Assembly (NCBI GenBank): GCA_026874595.1
Contig: CM049308.1
Coordinates: forward strand, 53,145,624 to 53,209,623
Reading direction: 5' to 3'
From: Sipunculus nudus
Lineage: Eukaryota; Annelida; Sipuncula; Golfingiida; Sipunculidae
Length of the DNA: 64,000 nt
Shown in pieces: positions 25,314-38,325 of this stretch (position 1 is the stretch's first letter; each line of letters begins with the position of its first letter). The notes below the pieces were generated by a model. The model saw only the letters and a program-made list of their open reading frames with translations, had not been told where the DNA came from and ran no database searches. A program made the position numbers and the translations under genes.

Positions 25314-26884
25314 TTTGGTGGCAACTTAGTCAAAAATGGCTCAATCAAAAATCACGCCTAAGGAGCGCCCAGGGAACGGGTCCAAGACCGTTATAACTGG
25401 AGTGCTCGGAGGGCTTAAAACATCTTCAGTCATGCAGTCAAGACGTTGCACTGTTTATTGTCGAAACGGGCTGTTTATAATTCAATCAATAAGAGCGGGA
25501 CCACAAAGATTAAAAGCATTCCTGACTTCCCGAACAGAGCTGGGCGTGTAATTAGATCTTGCAATTCCACACGGCAAACATGACCTTTTGAAAGTGTTGA
25601 CCCCTCACCTTCCCAACACGTGTTATTCATCTTGTATTCTAAGCTTGCTACCAAAGTGACGAGCCCCCTGACAATTAAGTATTCTTGGCCTCATTGGCGT
25701 GCAGGCTACACGTGATGCTTCTTTGTCTCCGTTTCAAAATTAACATTGCTCTTGTAAACTGAACTAACTAAATAAATATAGATGAGCATCTTAAGCGAGA
25801 ATCTATTTTTTATGACGATTTCTCCCGCGGCTTGTTGTTGGCATTATAAATACTGATTGAGGCTGATGAGTTATATGTTGTTCTCACGACAGCTCTTTTC
25901 GATGTTTCATTCCCTCCTGTTGCATTAACGGCCCTCAATGCTGTCGCTCCAGAGCTCAGTTTGTTTACGCTGCGTTTTAATCAGCGACACCCGCTCTCGT
26001 TGGTCTTGTATGGTCATCAATATAGTGACGTCACCTTGGATACACTCGAGAACGTTAGACTACGAACTACATGCACATGGTCATACTTTCGAATCAAGAA
26101 AATACCCCCCCCCCCCCCCAAAAAAAAAAAAAGAATTTCAAATCGAGACTTAAATTGACAATGTTTTTGTCTTTTTTCAGGTTCCCAGGATGTTTATGCA
26201 CTGGGCCGAATTCATCTAAACTACAGCATGCATCAATATTATGTTATATTGCATTGTAGAAATATAAGCGTTCAGCATGCTAAATCTGTTAGCTCCGAAA
26301 ATAAGACAGCATAAAAAAGTCGAGGCTTATAAAATAGGATTCAAGAAAAAAATCACTTCATCAATATGAAAATAGACGAAATCAGTCCCACTTTGCAGGT
26401 ACAAGACAATTTATATATTTTATAAATAATTGCAATAATAATAATGATAGTAATAGTTATAATATATATATATATATAATTATCATATCATATGTATACT
26501 ACTGATATGTTCACTGCTTCCAAGGCCCTATTAGAAATCATTTCAATATGCTGATTGAGCATCCTGGTTATATCTTTGTATTATATTTACTATTTACTAC
26601 ATTATATAACCTCTTTGCCCTGCCCTGTTATGTTCCAGTATCGCACGTGTACCCCGACCATTCCTATTGTGCACCCGAGAACAATAGGATCAGTGTCAGT
26701 CTTTCACATGCCCCCCCCCCCCCCCCCCGACCCGAATCGCACAAAGCATAATCTCGTAATCTCGTAAAGTCTCGGCTTTTCAAACCACGACGTTAGCTTC
26801 ATTCTAACCACATTCACCTGATGATCGGGTCGCATCCCGTGAAACAGTCTGTTGTGAATTAACAGTGTTGTTTTTCTTCAGAGT

Positions 26885-27060
<176 letters not shown>

Positions 27061-27200
27061 ACATTGATAAAGGGAAGGGTAATGTCAATTGGCGGTGCGC
27101 TTTGAAAGTTTGTTTAATAATAAATAATTTTGTTTTTATCTAAAATCATCACTCTTCTTCTTAACCTTCACATTAGCAAAAAACTAACACGGCCATATAC

Positions 27201-27203
<3 letters not shown>

Positions 27204-27293
<90 letters not shown>
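27204..27293. repeat. (AAT)n microsatellite
   Basis: About 30 AAT units with one slipped unit near 27260, followed by AATCAT degeneration. Confidence 0.95.
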
Positions 27294-28117
27294 CATAATC
27301 ATATAATCATAATAAAATATACTATATATATATATATATATACTGTTTTATTATATCAAGTAAGCCACTGTACCTTCCTAATCTGAACCATTAATATCGA
27401 GCGCGCTCGTTCTTAAAATACCCAGGAAATGGCGCAAATATACTTGTAGTATCACTGAATTTACATTATAAATGTCCGTTCTTGGAGTCATACAGAATCG
27501 ATGTGATAAACTTCTGCCTGAGTTCAGTCACCAGTAGAACAGACCTGAACCACGGCAGCTGTCACCTTCAGCCTTGACATGATGAAAAAGTGAACTCCAG
27601 CAATGTTCTGATTAATCATGGGCCCTGGGGAACGCAGAATTGGAGCGTAATTCACTTGGACTTGTCAAGGGTGTCGGAGATATCTAAATATGGAGAGCAT
27701 TTTTGTCTCGGCCCAGGAACCATGGATAACCTGTAGGTCCCAAGAAGCGGCAACTCAAGTTTTATTTATCTTTGCTTTATCTGACGTTTTTTCATCACTT
27801 TCGTCTTGCATATAATATTTGTAATATTATTATTGTAAACATAAGTTTTATTTTGCATATCGGAAATATTTCGAAATTGTCTTTATTTTCAAAGTTTTAA
27901 ATCGTTTAAGAATTACATTTAGAAATTACATAATGCCCAGGATTAAAATGTCACCATAAATGTCACTTCATATGGAAATTGTCTGAATATTTTTGAGCAG
28001 GGTTAAAGATTGACTGGTATGACTGAAACTTCAGAAAACACACCTATCTTGCTGTTTCCAATATGACATAACGTTTTGCTCCAACGTCCGATCCCAGCGG
28101 CGTGAAAATTGCTCACC

Positions 28118-28445
28118 TTTTTGCCTATGCTAGAAGGGTATGCGTTCTTCCCGTTCGTGTACGTGGTAATATGTGTATTTTTGTGTGTGTTTTGTTCACA
28201 AGATAACTCTCATGAAATTCGCAAGGTATTTCGGGAACGGGCCAAGGAAGAATCGGTAGATTCTGGTCTGAATCCAACACCTTCTCCGGATTCTAGAGCC
28301 TCATCAGGAATATTACCAAATGTACGGTTTTTTATGCAAGAATGAACCGGGCCAAAAAATAATTGAATATACAGAGGGCCTCGCATCATCAGTGTGGCCC
28401 GGCCACCTGTTTAGCTCACGGTCCAGCGCCCAGCACCTCGGAGTG
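28118..28445 (+). mobile_element. GGGCCAAGGAAG dispersed repeat, copy 1
   Basis: Contains AGGGTATGCGTTCTTCCCGT, then GTTTTGTTCACAAGATAA, then TTTCGGGAACGGGCCAAGGA, then GAACCGGGCC and a G/C-rich tail with GGTCCAGCGCCCAGCACC. The same blocks occur in order at 43382-43690 (plus) and inverted at 35864-36121. I remember this text as widespread in marine invertebrate genomes; its transposon class is not known to me. Confidence 0.7.
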
Positions 28446-29105
28446 TTTTCGAACAGTGTGTTCGCAAAGCGTTTTTGAAACTTTTATCCAACGGCTAAGG
28501 CATGCATTCATTTGGATGCACATTTCTAGTTACAGTATAAACCGATGCTTTTAAGTATCATCTTCCTGGGATCCAAGTCTCAAGCGTGCCTGAGGAGACA
28601 TTTCAGGGGCGCATGTGATGGGGCCAACATCATAATATCATATTAGTCCCTTGGTTACACTGGTAAACTGTGCACAGAAATCAAAACTATTCACACGCCT
28701 TATTAACAAGAACACGCGCGCCGGAACCTCAACAGGTTACAAGCTTTTATTTGACTGGTCAGATTTCCCATAAGGTTTCCCATCACCAGACTTCTTATCT
28801 AACACAAGATTTCCCAGCGTGTAGACAAGCCGTACGCATGCCACCTGACTGATTCAGTTCATGATTCATGAAGTAACACGCCCAGGGATTCTAGAAAGTA
28901 AGTTCTCTGTAATGGAAGATTGTCAGTATATCATTTAAGATAAAGAGTCATTTTTCAGTCTATTGAGCAGTTTACAGACATTTCCAAACTACCTACTAAA
29001 ATGAACGAAAAAAAAGGGAAGTGTCAGTGGACAAAATTTGTTACGTCTACACATTTCAGGCAGAAAATATTAGTGGTGTGCCGATTAATCGATTAATTCG
29101 TTGAT

Positions 29106-29116
29106 AGGTCGTTTTC
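29106..29116. repeat. LINE target-site duplication, left
   Basis: AGGTCGTTTTC, repeated exactly right after the A-rich tail. Confidence 0.85.
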
Positions 29117-29581
29117 GTTGAAGGAGAGCCCTGGTGCATGAAAGAGCACACAGGCACACTGAAGTTGCTCTTCAATTGAAGTAAATTTTGATGAAGTTTT
29201 TCTTTGTTTAGAAGTTACATTTTTGGCCACGATATAAACTTACTACCAGTCTATTGGAATATTTGGAAATTGAAGCCGGAAGGGAAGTACTTTTTCCATA
29301 TTTTTAATATTTTACTTTCTTTATATTAAGGTCTACCCCTTCGTATTGTTAACACAGGCAAGGGGTATTGCATAACGCTTTTACCTGTGGTCAGCGGACC
29401 ATGCACAAAGCACCAGGTCTTTCGGTCAGATTAAAGTGAGCCATTCAAGTGTTTGATAACAATGTGCTATTGAACTCCAGTCCATGCCTGGCAGTATTGA
29501 CAATGTTATATTGATGGGTTAATTTTCACTTGTGCTAAACATTTCTCTGAATGAAAGTAAGATTATGATATAAATGGTAAA

Positions 29582-30596
29582 TTAAAAAGACAAAGATCAT
29601 ATATATCTAGTTCATCCTCGACATCTCCAAACAGTCCACAAAGAGTTAAAAAGTTAATTTCATCTGACAAACAAGATAAACCCCATTGTATAAAAATGGA
29701 AGGTGTGTCAAAGGAAACCTTAAAGAAAATGCTTACAGAGCTTGAAGTGAAAATAGTCAGACAAGTAACTAAGAAATATGAAAAAAACTGTTGAATGTTT
29801 AGAGCCTAGAGTACTTACTCTTGAAAATGAAAATAAAGAAATCAAATCTGATATGGCAAAGCTGTCAGACAGAATTGGTACTCTAGAGGAGCAGTGTAAT
29901 AAGTCAGTCACTGAAGCTACAGATGCCAAGAGAAGGGCGATTGAATTAGAGCAATATTAAAAAAAATCGAGTGTCAGGATATTTGGTGTACTGTAAGTCA
30001 CAGTAACACAGATGGGTCAGAAAATTGTGTAGAATTGGTTAAAAAAACTTTGCAGAGAGAAGCTGAGGTTTGATGTGGATGTGACAGAAGTTGATGTTGC
30101 CCATCCAGTTGGCAGACATCCCAGAGACCCTGACAGTAAGCCAAGGGCCATATTAGTTAAATTTGTAAGGAGGGATGTCAAAAGATCAGTCATGAGAGAA
30201 AGGAGGAAGTTGAAGGGTACAGGTATTGTCATGGCTGATGACCTGTGTAAGGAGTTACATCAACTCCTTAATAGGGCAAGAAAACATCAAATGGTTAAAG
30301 ACTCTTGGTCATTGGATGGTAAAGTTTTCTTAAAAGATTTAAAAGGAGACATCAGAGAAATAAAATATGGTGAATCATTCCAGCAGTTACCTGCATCTAT
30401 CTGGCATTTAAATAACCTGACAATAATGTTTAATTTTGTATGTGTTGAATTTTTTTTTTCATGTCTATTTACTGTTAAGAAGGTCTTCTTTTGTAATCAG
30501 CTGAGCGATACTGGAGAAAGCAAACTTCTTTTTCATAACATTAAATACCCCATACTTATGAGAAAAGTAATTCTATACAAGCAACATGGCAGATAA
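29582..30596 (+). pseudogene. LINE ORF1 (RNA-binding protein), broken
   Basis: The N-terminal part has a Ser-rich stretch, then a helical region and a coiled coil with heptads (LEPRVLTLENENKEIK, around 29800-29850). This is followed by an RRM-like stretch (SSVRIFGV) and a C-terminal part with VDVAHPVGRH and RAILVKFVRR, typical of L1-type ORF1 proteins that coat the element RNA. Lesions include a one-base shift in the A7 run at 29781-29787, a stop at 29958-29960 followed by another about 30 bases on, and a shift near 30055. No intact Met start is visible at the 5' end. The last open segment (30075-30596) ends inside the first codons of ORF2. Confidence 0.85.
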
Positions 30597-33500
30597 TATA
30601 CAATTTCAGGTCCTTTCTTTGAATGTGAGAGGGATAAAAAATTATGTTAAAAGACGACAGATATTTAATTGGTTGGTGAAACACAAAGCACACAATGGGA
30701 TCAGTCTCTTGCAAGAATGTCATTGCATTAAACAAGATGAAACCAAATGGTCTAAACAGTGGCGTAGAAAAATTTATATGTCTCATGGGAGCACCAATTC
30801 ATGTGGAGTATCTATACTTGTCGGTAAAAATGTTGAATTCAAGGAAATTAATAAGAATATTGATAATAATGGAAGATATATTCTAATTGAATGTGAAATT
30901 GAAGGTCTACACTGTATGATTGTTAATACTTATGCACCAAATTATGAATCACAGCAAGTTGTCTTTTTTCAAAATGTTTTTGAGGAAATATTGAACATGT
31001 CTAATGATTTAAATATTGATCTTATCTGGGGAGGAGATTTTAATGTACATCTTACTAAGCATGATGATGATGGAGGCAGAACAAATGTGAAACAGGCTTC
31101 AGTCAATAATCTATGTTCTATGATGGAACTATTAGATATATGTGATATATGGCGTGTAAAACATGAAAATGCAAAATCCTTTACTTGGCGATCCTCAACT
31201 CCTTTAATTCAAAGGCGTCTGGATTATTTTTTTATATCAAAAACTGTTCAGTCACTTGTTGAATATTGTGATATCATTCCTGCCGTACGCACTGATCACT
31301 CAGCAGTTTTGTTAAAAGTAAACAAATCAAAAGATGTCAGCAGAGGACCGTCGCACTGGTGTTTCAATAATGATTTAATTAATGATAAAGAATTTATAAG
31401 TGCTATCAAATATTAAATTACTGTATGGAAAAACGAAGTGAAAGGTGACACAGCAAGATTTACATGGGAGTACTTAAGGTACAAGATTAGAGAGTATACT
31501 ATTAAATATAGTAAATATAAAGCCAGAAAGTTTAAGGAAAAGGGTAAACTATTGGAAGAAGAGATCTCCAAACTAGAACATAACATAAAAAGCACAGATT
31601 CAATAGAGTCTCAACAAGCATATTACAGTATGAAACATAAGTTACAGGATCATTATGATAAGATTACTAAAGGTATAATAGTGAGATCAAGGGCACAGTG
31701 GTTACAACAAGGTGAGAGAAACAAAAAATACTTTCTGAACCTCGAAAAACAAAATCATCAGAATGGTGTGATAAGGACTCTTACAAAAGACGGAAAAGAT
31801 ATTGTGTGTCATGCAGAAATCATGTCATTTATCAAAAATTCTTTTATGGATAAATACCAGAAAAAAGCTATTTATACTGAACAAGAGTCACACAGTTATT
31901 TTGAAGGTCTCCCTCTACATGAGAATACATTATGTGAGTCTGAAGTGAAAGCATGTGGGGGTAAGATTACAATAAATGAGGTACATTCTAGTTTGAAATT
32001 AATGAAGAACAATAAAACACCAGGTAATGATGGATTGACAAAAGAATTCTATTTAGCTTTATTTAGTGAACTTGGTAATTGCTTAACAAATTGCTTAAAT
32101 GGAAATTATGAACATGCATCTTTGACAACTTCTCAAAAGCAAGCCCTTGTCAAGTTAATTCCTAAACCAGGAAAGGATCTTAAACATTTAAATGGATGGA
32201 GACCTATAAGTTTGCTAAATGTTCAACTAAAAATATTGAGTAAAATTTTAGTAAAAAGAATAGAAAAATTTCTTCCAAAACTAATAAAAATTGACCAGTT
32301 TGCTTTCATACAAGGAAGATATATTGGAGAACCAATCAGATTAATATGGGATGTGTTGCATTATACTCAAGTAGAAAACAAGCCTGGAATAATGTTTGCA
32401 GCTGATCTAGAGGCTGCTTTTGATAGTGTCGATCATGGTTTTATGTATGAAACATTGAGGTATTTCGGTTTTTATGATGATTTCATTAAGTGGATTAAAA
32501 TGTTACATAATGATGGACAAAGTTCAGTTTTGAACAATTATTTTCCAGGGGTTATTTTCAGTTAAAAGAGGGACACGGCAAGGTTATCCAATGGCTGCAT
32601 ATATATTTATCTTAATTATTGAAATATTTGCAATCAAAATAAGGAATAATTATAATATAAAAGGAATAGATATTGGAAGTACACATATCAAACTATGCAT
32701 GTTTGCTGATGATACTACAATATTTGTTGAAAATGTTGAATCACTTGGGCATGTACTTACTGTAATTGAAAGATTTGAATATTTTTCTTCACTTAAGATA
32801 AACCGTAGTAAATCAGAGGTTGCGTACATAGGATCTATGAAACATGTTGCAAGACAACTGTATAATCTGAAATGGATAGATTTGACACAGGCATCTATAA
32901 AATTGCTTGGAATATACTTTTCTTATAATAAGGATTTGATTTAATAAAGATAATTTTACACGTGTTGAGAATAACCTGGCAACAACTCTGTCAATTTGGA
33001 AAAGCCGGAACCTATCAATATATGGTAGGGCAGAAGTTGCACGTACGTTAGCAATATCAAAGGTTTACTATGTGACAAATATGTTGATACCACCAAAACA
33101 TACACTGAAAAATCTAAAAAGACTTCTCTGTGACTTTATATGGAGGGGTAAAAGACCAAAGGTCAAATATAGTACTATCATCGGGAAATATGAAGATGGA
33201 GGAATTAATGTCCCAGACATTGAAAGTAAGATACAGACACAGAGAATTATGTGGGTCAAGCGACTTTTTAGTAATCCTTTGTCTATAATAACTGATATAA
33301 TAAATCACAAGTTAAGGAGAATTGGTGGATTAAGGTGTGTCAGAAGTAACTTCAATTTTCATATTTTACCTAAGATTTTACCCAAATTTTATATCAGGTG
33401 ATTTGAAGACTGGGCAATTTATGTGTCATTGAAACCAAAAACACATGAAGATGTTATTTATCAATTTGTGTGGAATAACAAATATGAATGAATGAAATGT

Positions 33501-33660
33501 CTATTTACAATAAGATATTGCACAGTGTGGGCATTTGTTATGTTAAAGATTTAGTGGATGAGAATGGAACATGGAAAACACATGATATATTAAAAAAAAA
33601 TGGTCTTGATTATATGTATTTGGTTTAGAAAGATTTTAACACAAACAGAAGTTACAGAAA
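30586..33660 (+). pseudogene. LINE ORF2 (endonuclease and reverse transcriptase), broken
   Basis: The segment 30586-31413 is a complete APE-like endonuclease: LNVRG, LQECH with the catalytic Glu, NTYAPN, GGDFN and the final RTDHS with Asp-His. The reverse transcriptase follows: PGNDGLTKEFY, LIPKPGKD, AADLEAAFDS (motif A), RGTRQG and the catalytic FADD at 32702-32713. A thumb and C-terminal region continue to about 33650. Lesions: TAA at 31414-31416 between the two domains; a one-base gain at the GGGG run 32548-32551; a stop and frameshift at about 32938-32945; TGA at 33399-33401; further stops downstream. The catalytic residues themselves are preserved, suggesting fairly recent decay. Confidence 0.9.
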
Positions 33661-33908
33661 GGTACACAGCAAATGATAAAGGTGGTATATCTAAACATAT
33701 TATGAAATGGGGTAAACTTAAAGGTACATATGATGAAGACCATGAACTATGAATGTTTGTAAAGACCGACTTCATTATCTTGTGGCGTCCTGTACAATCA
33801 TGTGAACTGTCTTTATTGTTTTTAAATAGATAAATTGTAAAGATTAAGTTAATAAATAAATTTGCCAATGATGAAGCATGAATATAGAATTAATCTATAT
33901 AATCTGAG

Positions 33909-33963
33909 GCAAAAAAAAAAAAAAGAGAGAGGAGGAAAAGAAAAAGAAAGAAAGGAAAAAAAA
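33909..33963 (+). repeat. LINE A-rich 3' tail
   Basis: A runs mixed with G (A14, GAGAGAGG, AAAGAAAGG, A8), ending directly at the right target-site duplication. Confidence 0.85.
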
Positions 33964-33974
33964 AGGTCGTTTTC
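33964..33974. repeat. LINE target-site duplication, right
   Basis: AGGTCGTTTTC, identical to 29106-29116; followed by ATAATCGATTAATACG, which resembles the sequence left of the element. Confidence 0.85.
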
Positions 33975-35863
33975 TTTCATAATCGATTAATACGTTTATC
34001 TATGCACAATCAAAGAATCTTATCCTGTCAGAGACATACGAACACAAAGTAACGAAAAGCATCAAAACTGAACCTTGCGCAGCCAACAATCGTCCGACGG
34101 CAAGTCGACCAGGTGAATTGTCACACTATTTACTGGGGTAAATATATTAGGTACTAATATACATTAAGGTTATATAGAAAGTACATAAAATAAACGATTC
34201 ATTTTCAATCATTGGCAGTTTTTATTTTCAATCATCAAATATACTTTTAAAAGTAATTCCTACCACTAAAAAATATTCATTTGCTGAAATAGCATAAAAG
34301 GTGGGTCTTGATATAAGGTATTTATTATGTCATACGTGAATAAAGAGACTATCAAAACATTAACACAGATAAAGTTTATAAACGTAAAAAACATACGTTG
34401 CTGGAATAATAACCTTGATAAAGTACTTGTATGCATACGGTCATCTAAGCCTGCCGTTCTGTTAATATAGAGCAAAGTACTAATAAATAACACACCAGGC
34501 TATAGTTCTTATTACTGTGTGTACGTTTGTTTAATCAACACTTTACTTGTACATGACGGTATTCGAATGCAAAGTTTATACAAGCTTATCCCTTCTGTGC
34601 TTGTTTCCACATGTCTGATAAAATCTTGATGAATCAAATTTTTATACCCATGGCCTCTTCGCTAATTTTACCATTAATCGATTTAAAACATATTGAATTC
34701 ATCAGTAAACATATCGGAAATGCGGCTTGTGTCTTATGTCAGGCATGAGCCAATGTATCCGCATAGATACTGAATTAGCTAGCAAAATGTATTTAAATCC
34801 TATTTACATCTACATATAATTGTTAGAAAATATACTTTCGAGTAAATGCGTCCAAGATTTTTGTAACATATGTATAAATAGGATGTAATAAGGTGGGGGT
34901 CTATATGGTTCCCTTGTATCATTGTCAAACATTAAGAATGGTTGCCAGACTGTATCATACCACTGCAAGATTATTGCCTGAAAAAGTCAGCCACTTACCG
35001 CGAAGAAACATTTACAGTGACAGTTTAGCGACAAATATTATCTGGGGACTCTTTTAAGCGTAAACAGACCCTAACTCAGATCTGTTTGAATGATGATAGA
35101 ATCTTCAGGCACACGCAATTCGGGACTTGGTGTCCCCAGAGTAATATGATATCGACAATAAACTCCCTATTGTCTGAGGATAATAGTCTGCCTCCCCAGG
35201 CCCTCTGATCTGCAAAAGTGAACACCTGTATTACCGCTCTCACTCCGTATTTTCTCCAGCCGTGTTCCGTTTATTATCCTAGACAGGGTGAGCAAATTAC
35301 ATACCGACGGACCAATTTATCATGTGTGATCATATCTCTTTCTGTTCCGAGAGTAAAATGTTTTTCCTTTTTTTCTTTTTCCACATGTAATTTCACTTTT
35401 GTATCTCAGCCCATGTATATATCCATTATATTTCTTAAACAAAAGTATGGTTAAAATAATGATCATACCTTTAATGTATTTTACGTTCTGCCAAAACAAA
35501 CAAACTACATGCACATTTCATATATTATTATTTTTTTCAGAGGTATAAATATAGAGCCCTTCCTGCAAACGTTACACCTGACTTTTTAAATACTAAAATA
35601 AGGAGCAGTGTAAGTATACTATAAAGAGCCAGGACGTGTAGTGTCGTTCTTTTATCAAATGACGATGGCGATTGTCGTTCAAGGGAATTTGTGAATATTA
35701 GTTTTTCAAATCTAATACACGGTTTATTTATAATACTGATTTATTTTCTCAAGAGAAAATCTTGTTGTAGTATGGCTTAAAAAAATATTGTTCTGTGGAT
35801 TTGCCATTCTCATTTCTCTTGGATCAATTTTTTTTTTTTTTTGTAAATGAATAATGCAAACTG

Positions 35864-36121
35864 TCACTCCGAAGTGCTGGGCGCTGGACCGTGATTTGAA
35901 CAGGTGTCCGGGCCACACTGACGAAACGGAACCTTCTGTGCATTCACTCATTTTGGTGCCCATATTTCCAGGTTAATTCGTGCAGAAATAACAATACATT
36001 TGTGAATATTCCTGGAAGTACTTACTCTACCCGAAAATCAGATGCACACCAAAATCTAATCGTTTCATTCTTGACCTATTCCCGAAAATTCCTGAAAATT
36101 TCATGAGATTCCGTTCATGAT
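35864..36121 (-). mobile_element. GGGCCAAGGAAG dispersed repeat, copy 2
   Basis: Read on the plus strand it starts with GTGCTGGGCGCTGGACCGTG and CCGGGCCACACTGA, then the repeat body inverted, including CACACCAAAATCTAAT and TTCATGAGATTCCG. Read on the minus strand the blocks are in the same order as at 28118-28445. Confidence 0.65.
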
Positions 36122-36431
36122 AGTGTGAATAGCCGTCGTTTTTAGTACACGAGTCCGCTTATCTCGACGTGTTGTTCGATCGTCATTCTTGTAAATATAT
36201 GCTGTATGAGCTCGCAGAAAAGGCTGCAAAACATTTTACTGCTAACTTTGGACACCGTGTTGCGTCATGTACCATTGGAAGCTTTTTCTTTTTACTTTTT
36301 GCCCCATCAAAACAACATTTATATATAGGATTAATCTAATACAAGTGTTTTATCCTGTCCATAAACATACTTATCTCCAGATATTTCCAACAGGACTGCC
36401 ATATTATTATCACCTTTTTGTATTTTGCTGG

Positions 36432-36433
<2 letters not shown>

Positions 36434-36485
<52 letters not shown>
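36434..36485. repeat. (TA)n microsatellite
   Basis: Uninterrupted AT run. Confidence 0.95.
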
Positions 36486-36487
<2 letters not shown>

Positions 36488-36798
36488 CATATAAATAGAG
36501 ACGAGTCTGGCGGTTTGAAAACAAACGGAGGCGAGGAAATCTTAGTCAATACAGGCTGAGAACGGCCGGCTCCGTGTCAATGCAAGTCATAATTCGTTTT
36601 TCATGTCCGAACGTTTACTTGTGCTGGCTGTAAAGGACTTTCACTTAAATGTGTAATGAATATTTATTCACCTTGAGTACTTAATACGGGAAATGTGTCT
36701 TTACTTTATTCCGTGCGAATTGACCTGTTTAAAAACGGTAGAAAATGTATAAAAGATATAGTCAGCGGAAGTTATATTCATGTCACACCGCAAAAGAC

Positions 36799-36870
36799 CT
36801 TATATATATATATATATAAATATTTATATATAAAGAGAGAGAGAGAGAGCTAGAGAGTAAGAGAGAGAAA
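36799..36870. repeat. Compound TA/GA microsatellite
   Basis: TATATA run with an AAATATT interruption, passing into GAGAGA with interruptions. Confidence 0.85.
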
Positions 36871-37294
36871 GAGGCTGGCTTGAGATATTCCTCTGCTCAT
36901 GTCCTGTGTATGGTAGACTAATGTTTTGATAACAATATCCTTCACAATGAAATCCCTGCCTTGTTCATTTATACAGAGGGCTTCATGAATCAATGTAACA
37001 CATTAACCTTATTATTCCTACAGTAAAAGGTATAACGATTTATTAAAGCTGTTAAAATTCAAAAGGACAGGGGCACATTGCAAGTGTCGTAACACTTCAG
37101 TAATTAAACAGATTAAGTTTGCGTCTTTAAAATTATATTAACGGCAAAGATTTACTGTGTCCTAAAAAAAATACTTAACTTTTTTACATTAATAAGTCTT
37201 GCATATTAATATAATATGCACATTCTGGCGAAATATATATTTTTTTCCATACATTCAAAACAAAAACAATTTGGCAATGCAATAATCTCTTCAT

Positions 37295-37344
37295 TCATAT
37301 ATATGCAAATAAATCAAATTCATATATATGCAAATAAATCAAAT
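37295..37344 (+). repeat. Perfect 25-base tandem duplication with octamer motifs
   Basis: Two identical, directly adjacent units, each containing ATGCAAAT, the classical POU-factor octamer. Confidence 0.9.
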
Positions 37345-37450
37345 GACTCGGACTTGAAGAAAGTGGACTTTGACTCTATAGGTTCAATGACTCGGACTTG
37401 GACTAGAGTGCCTTGGACTCATGAAGACCAGCAGTCAGACTCGGGTGGTG
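37345..37450 (+). repeat. GACTCG-motif repeat, copy 3
   Basis: GACTCGGACTTGAAG, then ATGACTCGGACTTGGACT and similar motifs, as at 16390 and 17790. Confidence 0.55.
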
Positions 37451-38325
37451 TAGAATCGACAACATCACTGGCTTACAACATGGATACTAATGCCTGGTTG
37501 ATTACAAGAACTAACAAGTCTGATACTCCATCATAACATTCGACAATATCAAATGAATCCCGATATGAATACCAAAATAATCTGCACTAAATTATATTTT
37601 AGCTATAGATACAATCTGTCACTGTTCAAGGAAGCTGTGAATCCTAACCACAACGTCACAAAAACAATATGCTTCAGATTACAGATATTATAACATTAGT
37701 TTGATCTCACAATTTTAGAGGCTTTTAGTGAAATATAGTATTACTGCTCATAAGTAAAATGTATACACTGTTTGGCTAATTGAGCGTACTTTCATAGCGC
37801 TTGGGTCAAAAGTACCGAAAAAAAGCGTCATAAAACATTATAAATAAGTGATGAGAGTGTTCCTTTTTGCTATTTTTCCTCAATTATTTAAATTCAGTTA
37901 CCTTGTTCCTTCGACCCATATTCAATACTATTTGTATAAAATAATATACTTTTTTGTTTATATATTACGGTAGCTGATTTACGACACAGAGTAAAATGTG
38001 GAGATCGAGATCTTGAGAATGAATTTCGCAAAAAAATAGGACATAGGAATTCAAACACACACACACACTTACATATATATATATATACTTATATGATAAT
38101 ATTGGTGACTAACTTAATACACACACAATTTATGTCGATATTGTGAAACGTTGTGTATCTTAAACAAAAATGGTGGATATTCTAACCAAGATCTCGAATT
38201 ATTATGTCGAGATATCGTTATATATAACGTGGTCTCGAGATTTTATGTCGAGAACCTCGAAAGCGTCTCCTTTACACTTTAAAAAGAAAATTGTTTTCAA
38301 ATGTTCAGTCTTCCAGATATTATCA

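Larger units (their letters stand above)
29117..33963 (+). mobile_element. L1/Tx1-type LINE retrotransposon, inactivated, with target-site duplication
   Basis: The element spans about 4.85 kb and carries ORF1 (coiled coil plus nucleic-acid-binding region) and ORF2 (apurinic-type endonuclease plus reverse transcriptase), ending in a purine-rich A tail at about 33909-33963. It is flanked by identical 11-base repeats AGGTCGTTTTC at 29106-29116 and 33964-33974, the hallmark of target-primed reverse transcription. Both reading frames are broken several times, so it is a fossil or young pseudo-copy. The L1/Tx1 clade assignment rests on the ORF1 layout, PGNDGLTKEFY and FADD motifs, and is inference. 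The A-rich tail is not pure A but contains GAGAGAGG and AAAGAAAGG blocks. Confidence 0.9.
33975..38325. other. Non-coding stretch between the LINE and the receptor gene
   Basis: No gene supported. Contains one inverted copy of the GGGCCAAGGAAG repeat, microsatellites, a two-unit 25-base tandem with octamer motifs and GACTCG-type text. Confidence 0.45.

Noticed and set aside
25123-25551. Open frames of 68-78 codons across the hairpin
   Set aside because: They are open because both arms of the hairpin are G/C-richer than the surroundings; the arms translate to unrelated peptides.
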